The notes under the pieces: model-generated
The model's database searches: none
Seen by the model: the letters and a program-made list of their open reading frames with translations, nothing else
What the model was told of the DNA's origin: nothing
Translations under genes and position numbers: made by a program
DNA from: CAIWHR01 sp963726775
GTDB taxonomy: Bacteria; Pseudomonadota; Gammaproteobacteria; Burkholderiales; Casimicrobiaceae
Assembly: GCA_963726775.1 (NCBI GenBank)
Contig: CAVSDL010000009.1
Coordinates: 124,001-188,000 of the forward strand
Reading direction: 5' to 3'
DNA length: 64,000 nt
Part shown: in pieces, positions 56,807 through 64,000 of the stretch
Position numbering within the stretch: position 1 is the stretch's first letter
Layout of the letters: every line of letters begins with the position of its first letter

Positions 56807-58210
56807 GTGACCACCGTCCGTACCCGTTTCGCCCCCAGCCCGACAGGCTTCCTCCATCTCGGAGGCGCGCGCACCGCGCTCTTCGCGTGGGCGTACGCGA
56901 GGCGGCATGCCGGCACGTTCATCCTGCGCATCGAGGATACCGACGTCGGGCGCTCGACGCCCGAGGCCTTGCAGGCAATCCTCGAGGCGATGGACTGGCT
57001 CGGTCTTTGCTACGACGAGGGCCCGTTCTACCAGATGCAGCGGATGGACCGCTATCGCGAGGTGCTCGCCGACATGGTGGAGCGCGGAATCGCTTATCGT
57101 TGCTACATGTCGTCGGCGGAACTCGACGCGCTGCGCGCCGCGCAACTGGCGCGGGGCGAGAAGCCGCGCTACGACGGCCGTTGGCGCCCCGAGAACGCGG
57201 TCGGCATGACGCCGCCGGCGGGCGTCGCACCGGTGATCCGCTTCAAGAACCCGCTCGCGGGAAGCGTCGCCTGGGACGACCGCGTCAAGGGCCGGATCGA
57301 AATCGCGAACGCCGAACTGGACGATCTGGTGATCGCGCGCCCGGACGGGACGCCGACCTACAACTTCTGCGTCGTCGTCGACGACCTCGACATGCGCATC
57401 ACGCACGTGGTCCGCGGCGACGACCACGTCAACAACACACCGCGGCAGATCAACATCATCCGCGCGCTGGGCGCCGTGCCGCCCGTGTACGCGCACGTCC
57501 CGACGGTCCTGGGCGCGGACGGCCAGAAGCTTTCCAAGCGCCACGGCGCGGTCGGCGTGATGCAGTACGAGGAGATGGGCTATCTGCCCGAGGCGATGAT
57601 CAATTTCCTCGCCCGCCTCGGCTGGGCGCATGGCGACGACGAAATCTTCACGCGCGAAGAGCTCGTTGCCTGGTTCGACCTCGACGCCATCAACCCGGCC
57701 CCGTCGCGATTCGATGCCGACAAGCTCAGATGGGTGAACCACGAGCATTTGAAACGGCTGTCCGATGACGAGTTGGGGTCCCGCCTGGTTCCGTACCTGC
57801 GACGCGCCGGCCTCGACCCGGCGGCGGGTCCGCCGCCCGGAGCGGCCGGCGCGCTGGTTCGCGACCGGGTCGCAACGCTTACCGAAATGGCCGACGCCGT
57901 GCATTACTTCTATACGACGCCGCATCCCGCGCCAGAGCAAATCGCCGAGCACGTCAACGCCGGCAATCGACCCGCCTTGGGGGCGCTGCTCGCTGCCTTC
58001 GAAACGCTGGCCTGGACGCGCGAAGCGATCGGACCTGCGCTCAAGGCCGCCGCGGCGAACCACGGAATCAAGCCGCCCCAGGTGATGATGGCATTGCGGG
58101 TCCTTGTGTGCGGAACGCGGGAGACTCCGGCAATCGACGCCGTCCTCGCGTTGCTGGGCCGCGAGACGACGCGTGCTCGCCTTGCGGCGGGCCTGGGTTC
58201 CGCCCCGTAG
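56807..58210 (+). CDS. gltX: Glutamyl-tRNA synthetase
   Basis: 467 residues from GTG 56807. Class I synthetase charging tRNA-Glu. The N-terminal ATP site reads FAPSPTGFLHLGGARTALF (HIGH-type motif HLGG), the middle has DDHVNNTPRQINIIRALG, and the KMSKS-type loop is GQKLSKRHGA. Anticodon-binding helical domain follows to the end. Length matches GltX of betaproteobacteria. A TAAGAT at 56774 could be its -10. Close to but separately controlled from the Anbu cluster. Confidence 0.95.
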   Translation: MTTVRTRFAPSPTGFLHLGGARTALFAWAYARRHAGTFILRIEDTDVGRSTPEALQAILEAMDWLGLCYDEGPFYQMQRMDRYREVLADMVERGIAYRCYMSSAELDALRAAQLARGEKPRYDGRWRPENAVGMTPPAGVAPVIRFKNPLAGSVAWDDRVKGRIEIANAELDDLVIARPDGTPTYNFCVVVDDLDMRITHVVRGDDHVNNTPRQINIIRALGAVPPVYAHVPTVLGADGQKLSKRHGAVGVMQYEEMGYLPEAMINFLARLGWAHGDDEIFTREELVAWFDLDAINPAPSRFDADKLRWVNHEHLKRLSDDELGSRLVPYLRRAGLDPAAGPPPGAAGALVRDRVATLTEMADAVHYFYTTPHPAPEQIAEHVNAGNRPALGALLAAFETLAWTREAIGPALKAAAANHGIKPPQVMMALRVLVCGTRETPAIDAVLALLGRETTRARLAAGLGSAP

Positions 58211-58231
58211 ATCGCGCGGCGACGGCATCCC

Positions 58232-58597
58232 ATGTTGCGACACATTCTCGGGGCCGGCGCACTTGCAGGATTGCTCGGCTGCATGGCGGACGCGCACGCC
58301 CACGCCGTGCTGGACCGCGCGGCACCCGCTGCCGGAAGCACCGTCCGGGGATCGCCTCCTTCGATCAAACTTGGGTTCAGCCAGGCCATCGAGCCGGCAT
58401 TCAGCACCATCAGGGTGTTCGACAGGACCGGGAAACCCGTGGACACCGGAGACAAGGTGGTGGAAGGCGCGGACCGCAGGACGCTCCGCATCTCGCTGCC
58501 ACCGCTTCCGCCCGGAACCTACCGGGTCGTGTGGCGCGTGCTTTCCGACGACACCCACGTCACCAAAGGCGAGTTCACTTTCATCGTGGCGCAATGA
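58232..58597 (+). CDS. copC: Copper-resistance protein CopC
   Basis: 121 residues. Signal peptide cut at about ADAHA, leaving mature HAVLDRAAPAAGSTV with the N-terminal His that binds Cu(II). The cupredoxin-like beta-sandwich contains the second His motif SDDTHVTKGEFTFIV at the C-terminus. Periplasmic copper chaperone. Adjacent to the CopD fusion 35 bases downstream, the usual CopCD pairing for copper import/handling. Confidence 0.92.
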   Translation: MLRHILGAGALAGLLGCMADAHAHAVLDRAAPAAGSTVRGSPPSIKLGFSQAIEPAFSTIRVFDRTGKPVDTGDKVVEGADRRTLRISLPPLPPGTYRVVWRVLSDDTHVTKGEFTFIVAQ

Positions 58598-58631
58598 TGC
58601 GTTCATTTCGGGGGCCCACCACGAGGCGTCG

Positions 58632-60665
58632 GTGAACGAATTTGGCGTCGCCGTCCGCGCCCTTCATTACGCCGCCGTCGTGCTGCTGTTCGGCGGTTCG
58701 ATCTTCCTGCTGGGAGTGGCTCGGCCGGCCTGGCGCAATGCGGCCGGCCCGGTGCAGGATCGGCACGAGCTCGGTCGTTGGCTATCGCAAGTCCAGAGTT
58801 GGAGCTTCGCGATCGCACTCGCCTCCGGCCTTCTGTGGTTCGGGATCCAGGCGTCGAACATGAGCGGCCTGCCGCTCGACGCGGTTCTGGATCGCCGGAC
58901 GTTGGGCACCGTGCTCGCCGAAACGTTGTTCGGTCGCGTGTGGATGGCGCGGCTCGGTCTCGCGCTGATCCTTGGCGCAGTGCTGTTGGCGGGCCGGCAT
59001 ACGGCGGGTGGCCGCTCTTCGCTGGCGCTCGATGCCGGAGGCGGATTGCTGGCTGGCGCCCTGCTGGCGACGCTTGCGTGGGCCGGGCACGCCGCGGCTG
59101 ATCAGGGGGCCGAGCGGATCGTCCACTTGCTGGCCGATACCGCGCACTTGCTGGCAGCGGGCGCTTGGCTGGGCGCGCTGCCGCCACTCGTTGTCGTCCT
59201 GGCGCGCGCGCGGCACGCCGCGGCACCGGCGGCCATTCCGATCGCAATCTGCATGGTGCGGCGATTCTCGATTCTGGGCGTGGCGAGCGTCGGCTGCCTG
59301 GTGCTGACCGGTGGGGTGAACGCCTGGTACCTGGTGGGGACCCCGCCACGATGGTTGGGTACACCCTACGGCCATCTTCTGCTCCTCAAGCTCGTCATCT
59401 TCGTGCCGATGCTCGCGCTCGCGGCGGTCAACCGCGAGTATCTGACGCCGAGACTGCCCGTCGACCCTGTATTGGCCACCAACGGCGCGGTGCCGGGCGT
59501 GCTGTCGGGCATATCGCGCAACGCGGCGCTCGAGACGCTCCTCGGCGCCATCATCGTCGTGATTGTCGGCGCGTTGGGAACCAGCACGCCGGCGATGCAC
59601 GTGCAGCCCGTGTGGCCGTTTCCTTTCACATTGGGTTGGGAAAGGATCGACGCATCGAGCGAAATCAAGATGCTGGCGATCGCCGCCGCCGTGGGGTCGC
59701 TTGCGGCGGCCGGCGTCACGGGTCTCGGCGTCATGACGAATCGGCGAGGGATGGTTCGCCTGGGCTGGATGGGAAGTGCCATCACGATGGCGGCCCTTGC
59801 GCTGTGCTTCGTCGTGCCGGCCTACCCGACCACCTATTTCGAATCCCCCGCGCCGTTCGCGGCGCCATCGATCGCCCGTGGCGCGTCGCTCTACGCGGAA
59901 CGTTGCGCCAGTTGCCATGGCCCATACGGCTACGGCGATGGTCCAGTCGCGGCGTCGCTTCCTGTCGAGACCCCGAACCTCGCCGATGAGCTTTTCTTCC
60001 GGCATCGGGAGGGCGACCTCTTCGAATGGCTGACGAATGGCATCCCGAGGACGCCGATGCCGGGATTCGGCGATCGGCTCGGCGAGCCCGAACGTTGGGA
60101 CCTGATCAATTTTCTGCACGCCCAGGCCGATGCCGAGGCAAGCAACGAAATGAACGAAAGAGTATTGCCCTGGCGTCCCGTCGCGGCTCCCGACTTCACG
60201 TTTCAGATCGACCGCGATCTTCAGGAATCCCTGACGGACCTGCGCGGCCGCTCGGTCGTCCTGCTGGTCCTTGCCACGTTCCCGGAGTCGCTTGCCCGTC
60301 TCGCCGCGCTCAGCGAGACCAAGGTCCGGCTCGAGCGCGCGGGCGTCCGTGTCGTTGTCGTCCCGAGGGATGAAAACGCGCGACAGGGCATGATCCGGGC
60401 CGGTGTCGACGCGTCGATCGTCGCGGTCGAGGACGCGCAGGTGGTGACCGCCTACACGTTGTTCCGGCGCACGGACTCCGCCCTGCGCGTGCTGCCCGTT
60501 CCGTCGCACATGGAGTTCCTGATCGACCGCCAGGGCTATCTGCGCGCGCGCTGGATCGCGTCCGGGAAACCGGGCTGGGATCGCATGCCGTACTTGCTGT
60601 GGGAGGTGACCGTGCTCAATGGCGAGAAGCTGCATCCGTCGATCCCCAAAGGGCATCGGCATTGA
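58632..60665 (+). CDS. CopD-family membrane protein fused to cytochrome c and redoxin-like domains
   Basis: 677 residues from GTG 58632. Residues 1-300 form a multi-helix CopD/YcnJ-type membrane domain (HYAAVVLLFGGSIFLLG; AHLLAAGAWLGALPPLVVVL; LLLLKLVIFVPMLALAAVNR). Additional helices to about 400, then a class I cytochrome c domain with one CASCH (about 425) and Met ligand candidate in RTPMPGFGD. The last 170 residues form a thioredoxin/SCO-like domain (APDFTFQIDRDLQESLTDLR; later FLIDRQGYLRARW) without an obvious CXXC. Partner of CopC. The fusion suggests copper delivery coupled to redox. GTG chosen as the only start ahead of the first helix. Confidence 0.85.
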   Translation: MNEFGVAVRALHYAAVVLLFGGSIFLLGVARPAWRNAAGPVQDRHELGRWLSQVQSWSFAIALASGLLWFGIQASNMSGLPLDAVLDRRTLGTVLAETLFGRVWMARLGLALILGAVLLAGRHTAGGRSSLALDAGGGLLAGALLATLAWAGHAAADQGAERIVHLLADTAHLLAAGAWLGALPPLVVVLARARHAAAPAAIPIAICMVRRFSILGVASVGCLVLTGGVNAWYLVGTPPRWLGTPYGHLLLLKLVIFVPMLALAAVNREYLTPRLPVDPVLATNGAVPGVLSGISRNAALETLLGAIIVVIVGALGTSTPAMHVQPVWPFPFTLGWERIDASSEIKMLAIAAAVGSLAAAGVTGLGVMTNRRGMVRLGWMGSAITMAALALCFVVPAYPTTYFESPAPFAAPSIARGASLYAERCASCHGPYGYGDGPVAASLPVETPNLADELFFRHREGDLFEWLTNGIPRTPMPGFGDRLGEPERWDLINFLHAQADAEASNEMNERVLPWRPVAAPDFTFQIDRDLQESLTDLRGRSVVLLVLATFPESLARLAALSETKVRLERAGVRVVVVPRDENARQGMIRAGVDASIVAVEDAQVVTAYTLFRRTDSALRVLPVPSHMEFLIDRQGYLRARWIASGKPGWDRMPYLLWEVTVLNGEKLHPSIPKGHRH

Positions 60666-60681
60666 AGCATTGCGAACGAAT

Positions 60682-60710
60682 TTGTCGGCGCCGTCCGGTT
60701 TCTGTAAACT
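60682..60710 (+). promoter_or_regulatory. Putative sigma-70 promoter for pyrG
   Basis: -35 TTGTCG (60682-60687), 17-base spacer, -10 TAAACT (60705-60710); 25 bases to the pyrG ATG. Confidence 0.5.
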
Positions 60711-60735
60711 GTGGATTTCCCGGAACTTGTCGCCC

Positions 60736-62421
60736 ATGACCAAGTTCGTCTTCGTGACCGGCGGCGTCGTTTCCTCCCTCGGGAAGGGCATCGCCGCCGC
60801 GTCACTTGCCGCGATCCTCGCGTCCCGCGGCGTCCGCGTCACCAATCTCAAGCTCGATCCGTACATCAACGTCGATCCCGGAACGATGAGCCCGTTCCAG
60901 CACGGCGAGGTGTTCGTCACCGAAGACGGCGCCGAGACGGACCTCGACCTCGGCCATTACGAGCGCTTTACCGACGTCAAGACCGCCCGGCGCAACAATT
61001 TCACGACCGGCCAGATCTACGAGAGCGTGATCCGCAAGGAACGCCGCGGCGATTATCTCGGCGGCACCGTGCAGGTCATTCCGCACATCACCGACGAGAT
61101 CAAGTCGTGGATCGCCGCCGGCGCCGACGACGCGGAGGTGGCGGTGGTCGAGGTCGGCGGCACCGTCGGCGACATCGAATCGCTGCCGTTCCTCGAGGCG
61201 ATCCGGCAGATGGGCATCACGCTCGGCCGCGAGAATGTCTGTTACATCCACCTGACGCTGGTGCCTTTCATCGCCACCGCCGGCGAGATGAAGACGAAGC
61301 CCACACAGCACTCGGTGAAGGAGCTGCGCGAGATCGGAATCCAGCCCGACGTGGTCATGTGCCGCGCCGACCGGCCTCTGCCGGACGGCGACCGGCGCAA
61401 GATCGCGCTGTTCACCAACGTCCCGCCCGAGGCCGTCATCCCGGCGCTGGACACCGATTCCATCTACAAGATCCCCGCTGCGCTGCACGCCGAAGGGCTC
61501 GACGCCATCGTGTGCAAGAAGCTCCAGATCCAGCCGCCGCCGACGGACTTCTCGACGTGGAACAGGTTGGTCGATGCACTCGAGCACCCCGAGCACGCCG
61601 TGCACATCGCGATGGTCGGCAAGTACGTCGACCTGACCGAATCGTACAAGTCGCTGTCGGAGGCATTGATCCACGCCGGTATCCACACCCGGAGCAAGGT
61701 CCACATCCACTACGTCGATTCGGAGGCCGTCGAGCGCGACGGCACCGCCTGCCTTGCCGGGATGGACGCGATCCTGGTTCCCGGCGGCTTCGGCAAGCGG
61801 GGGGTCGAGGGCAAGATCAGCGCGATTCGCTTTGCGCGTGAAAACGGCGTGCCGTACCTCGGCATCTGTCTCGGCATGCAGCTCGCGGTGATCGAGTACG
61901 CGCGGCACAAGGCCGGGCTCGCGGACGCCAACAGCACCGAATTCGAGCCCGCGACCCCGCATCCGGTGATCGCGTTGATCACCGAATGGCAGAACTGCGA
62001 CGGCTCGATCGAAAAGCGGACGACCGCATCCGACCTCGGCGGCACGATGCGCCTCGGCGCGCAACCCTGCGACGTGACGCCGGGATCGCTGGCGCACCGG
62101 ATCTATGGCGCGACGGCCGTCGCCGAGCGTCACCGCCATCGCTACGAGGTCAACAATCACTACCTGCCGCGACTCGAGACCGCGGGAATGACGGTCGGCG
62201 CCCGGGCCAAGAGCGCGACGGCGGGCGATCTGTGCGAAATGGTCGAGCTGCCCCAGCATCCGTGGTTCTTCGGCTGCCAGTTTCACCCCGAGTTCACCTC
62301 GAACCCGCGACGCGGCCATCCGCTGTTCATCGGCTTCGTCCGCGCCGCGCTCGAGCAGCAGCGGCGCGCGTCGGGCCGCAGCGCGACGGATGCCATCGCC
62401 GAGCTCGTCGCGTCGATCTGA
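60736..62421 (+). CDS. pyrG: CTP synthase
   Basis: 561 residues. Converts UTP to CTP with glutamine as nitrogen donor. Synthetase domain MTKFVFVTGGVVSSLGKGIAAA at the N-terminus; the conserved LKLDPYINVDPGTM; the interdomain region near 270; glutaminase domain with GICLGMQLAVIEYARH (catalytic Cys about 380) and HPWFFGCQFHPEFTS containing the catalytic His and Glu. Slightly longer than E. coli PyrG (545). The pyrG-kdsA-eno order is standard in betaproteobacteria. Confidence 0.96.
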   Translation: MTKFVFVTGGVVSSLGKGIAAASLAAILASRGVRVTNLKLDPYINVDPGTMSPFQHGEVFVTEDGAETDLDLGHYERFTDVKTARRNNFTTGQIYESVIRKERRGDYLGGTVQVIPHITDEIKSWIAAGADDAEVAVVEVGGTVGDIESLPFLEAIRQMGITLGRENVCYIHLTLVPFIATAGEMKTKPTQHSVKELREIGIQPDVVMCRADRPLPDGDRRKIALFTNVPPEAVIPALDTDSIYKIPAALHAEGLDAIVCKKLQIQPPPTDFSTWNRLVDALEHPEHAVHIAMVGKYVDLTESYKSLSEALIHAGIHTRSKVHIHYVDSEAVERDGTACLAGMDAILVPGGFGKRGVEGKISAIRFARENGVPYLGICLGMQLAVIEYARHKAGLADANSTEFEPATPHPVIALITEWQNCDGSIEKRTTASDLGGTMRLGAQPCDVTPGSLAHRIYGATAVAERHRHRYEVNNHYLPRLETAGMTVGARAKSATAGDLCEMVELPQHPWFFGCQFHPEFTSNPRRGHPLFIGFVRAALEQQRRASGRSATDAIAELVASI

Positions 62422-62432
62422 CGGCGCATCCG

Positions 62433-63281
62433 ATGAAGTTGTGCGGTTTCGACGCCGGGCTCGACCAGCCGCTGTTTCTGATCGCCGGGCCGTGCGTCGT
62501 GGAATCCGAGCAATTGCAGATCGATGTGGCGGGACGACTGAAGGAGATCTGCGCACAGCTGCGTATCCCGTTCATCTTCAAGTCGTCGTACGACAAGGCG
62601 AACCGCAGCTCGGGCGCGTCGTTTCGCGGCCCCGGCATGGCGGAAGGGTTGCGGGTGCTGGCCGAGGTGAAGCGGCAGGTCGGCGTTCCCGTGTTGACGG
62701 ACGTGCACACCGAGGCCGACGTGCCGGCGGCCGCCGCCGTGGTCGATGTGCTGCAGACGCCGGCGTTCCTGTGCCGGCAGACGGATTTCATCCATGCCGT
62801 CGCGCGCGCCGGCAAGCCGGTCAACATCAAGAAGGGGCAATTCCTGGCACCCGACGACATGCTGCAGGTGGTGCAAAAGGCCAAAGCGGCGAGCGGAGCC
62901 GACAACATCATGGTGTGCGAGCGAGGCGCGGCTTTCGGCTACCATAATCTCGTCTCCGACATGCGCAGCCTCGCGATCATGCGTGCCACCGGATGCCCCG
63001 TGGTGTTCGACGCGACGCACTCGGTGCAGCTTCCGGGTGCGCAGGGCAATGCGAGCGGCGGCGAGCGGGAGTTCGTGCCGGTGCTGGCGCGCGCCGCCGT
63101 GGCTGCAGGTGTGGCGGGCCTGTTCATGGAGACGCATCCCGATCCCGGGAAGGCGCTCTCCGACGGGCCGAACGCCTGGCCGTTGTCGCGGATCCGCAAT
63201 TTGCTGGAAACGCTGAGGGAGCTCGACGCGACGGTCAAGCGCGCGGGCTTTCCCGAGAACGAGATGATGGCCGCGCGCTGA
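62433..63281 (+). CDS. kdsA: 3-deoxy-8-phosphooctulonate synthase (KDO8P synthase)
   Basis: 282 residues. Condenses PEP and arabinose-5-phosphate in LPS inner-core synthesis, confirming a Gram-negative host. TIM-barrel motifs: LIAGPCVVESEQLQID, FIFKSSYDKANRSSGASFRG, PVLTDVHTEADV, KPVNIKKGQFLAPDDM, VFDATHSVQLPGAQGNASGG, GLFMETHPDPGKALSDGPNA. Eleven bases after pyrG. Confidence 0.96.
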   Translation: MKLCGFDAGLDQPLFLIAGPCVVESEQLQIDVAGRLKEICAQLRIPFIFKSSYDKANRSSGASFRGPGMAEGLRVLAEVKRQVGVPVLTDVHTEADVPAAAAVVDVLQTPAFLCRQTDFIHAVARAGKPVNIKKGQFLAPDDMLQVVQKAKAASGADNIMVCERGAAFGYHNLVSDMRSLAIMRATGCPVVFDATHSVQLPGAQGNASGGEREFVPVLARAAVAAGVAGLFMETHPDPGKALSDGPNAWPLSRIRNLLETLRELDATVKRAGFPENEMMAAR

Positions 63282-63306
63282 CCGGCGCGTGCGCTCGGAG
63301 AATCGG

Positions 63307-63600
63307 ATGTTCGTGCACCTTGTCCTGATCAAGCTCAAAGCCGACGTCACGCGCGACGATCCCCGCGTGCCGGCGTGGGAAGCGATGTTCGCCGCGCTGG
63401 AACACAAGTGCTCGGGCGTCGTCCGCTTCGAGCACGGGTGGAACACGACGGATCGCCCGATCGCCTACGATTTCGGCATCAACATGGGTTTCGCGACGCG
63501 TGCCGATCTCGAAGCCTATGGCCCGCATCCGGCGCATCAGGAGGTGGTCGCGAAGCTCCGCGAGATCGCCGACTGGGTCATTTGCGACTACGAGCGGTAA
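63307..63600 (+). CDS. Dabb-family (stress-responsive alpha/beta barrel) protein
   Basis: 97 residues. Starts MFVHLVLIKLKADVT, with the beta strand, the charged segment, the central FEHGWNTTDRPIAYDFGIN and the HPAHQEVVAKLREIADWVICDYE helix typical of the ferredoxin-like alpha/beta barrel dimer. ATG 63307 preferred over the upstream in-frame 63289. Lies between kdsA and eno, a position often held by short Dabb proteins. Function unknown. Confidence 0.8.
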   Translation: MFVHLVLIKLKADVTRDDPRVPAWEAMFAALEHKCSGVVRFEHGWNTTDRPIAYDFGINMGFATRADLEAYGPHPAHQEVVAKLREIADWVICDYER

Positions 63601-63630
63601 CGTGAATCAGAACGCACCAGGAAGAGCCCC

Positions 63631-64000
63631 ATGAGCGCCATCGTAGATGTCATCGCCCGCGAGATCCTCGACTCGCGCGGCAACCCCACCATCGAAGCCG
63701 ATGTGGTCCTCGAGTCCGGCGTGTCCGGCCGCGCGGCCGTCCCCTCCGGTGCTTCGACAGGTTCGAAGGAGGCGATCGAGCTCCGCGACGGCGACGCCGC
63801 CCGCTATTTCGGCAAGGGCGTGCTGAAGGCTGTCGAGAACGTCAACACCGAGATCTGCGAAGCCATCATCGGTCTCGATGCCAGCGAACAGGCGTTCATC
63901 GACAAGACGATGATCGAACTCGACGGCACCGACAGCAAGTCGCGGCTCGGCGCCAATGCGATGCTCGCCGTTTCGTGCGCGGTGGCCAAGGCGGCCGCCG
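63631..64000 (+). CDS. eno: Enolase, 5' part
   Basis: First 123 codons of enolase (2-phosphoglycerate to PEP), cut by the window end. Begins SAIVDVIAREILDSRGNPTI and contains the conserved AAVPSGASTGSKEAIELRDGD loop in two parts, then IELDGTDSKSRLGANAML. Ribosome binding site AGGAAGAG at 63619-63626. Last visible member of the pyrG-kdsA-eno run. Confidence 0.97.
   Translation, partial: MSAIVDVIAREILDSRGNPTIEADVVLESGVSGRAAVPSGASTGSKEAIELRDGDAARYFGKGVLKAVENVNTEICEAIIGLDASEQAFIDKTMIELDGTDSKSRLGANAMLAVSCAVAKAAA

Noticed and set aside
53287..56931. 1,214-codon open frame on the minus strand opposite the transglutaminase gene
   Set aside because: Arg/His-rich composition with no domain; a by-product of third-position GC in the real gene on the plus strand.

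Overview
The window is high-GC chromosomal DNA. Gene order points to a betaproteobacterium: smc-zipA-ligA, pyrG-kdsA-eno, the Anbu proteasome-homologue cluster, and solute-binding proteins of the ABC and TRAP type. No close species can be named from the sequence alone. Two tRNA genes (Thr-CGT and Val-CAC) are present; there are no rRNA genes, CRISPR arrays or intact insertion sequences.

Layout. Positions 1-6550 hold the start of an ABC branched-chain-amino-acid-type binding protein (minus strand), a very large FAD/Fe-S/FNR oxidoreductase interrupted by one frameshift, and an OmpA-domain lipoprotein. Positions 6551-9796 are gene-poor: small prophage-like genes and fragments sit beside tRNA-Thr, followed by a marC fragment, one conserved hypothetical gene and about 870 empty bases with two palindromes.

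The most notable region is 9797-24964. A ferredoxin/FAD NAD(P)H-type reductase is divergent from an apparent operon. That operon encodes a histidine-rich inner-membrane protein (possible b-type cytochrome), a 24-heme c-type cytochrome, a giant c-type cytochrome of about 2,700 residues with about 80 heme motifs, an outer-membrane beta-barrel with an N-terminal TPR-like part, and a CcmI/TPR-like protein. I read this as an extracellular electron transfer conduit: quinol or NAD(P)H side, membrane cytochrome, periplasmic 24-heme cytochrome, barrel, then giant surface cytochrome. It resembles porin-cytochrome systems in logic, but the barrel and the giant cytochrome do not look like MtrB or MtrC/OmcA. 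The giant gene contains tandem 645-nt and 615-nt modules of seven hemes each, nearly identical in places. About ten indels cluster exactly there, and single indels also occur in the FAD oxidoreductase and in essential ligA. This makes consensus error the likeliest explanation.

Positions 25033-34195 hold rlmB, a complete dppABCDF peptide transporter operon (minus strand), a divergent M20 amidohydrolase, a decayed second dppC and a small lipoprotein. Positions 34540-43485 hold smc, zipA, ligA, galU and oxyR. Positions 43552-49821 hold a GntR-controlled TRAP transporter with a TIM-barrel amidohydrolase, a divergent SDR dehydrogenase sharing a clear operator palindrome, and a HAD dehalogenase. 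Positions 50256-56745 are the four-gene Anbu cluster (ATP-grasp, alpha-E, Anbu protease, transglutaminase). Positions 56807-64000 hold gltX, copC, a CopD-cytochrome c-redoxin fusion, pyrG, kdsA, a Dabb protein and the start of eno.
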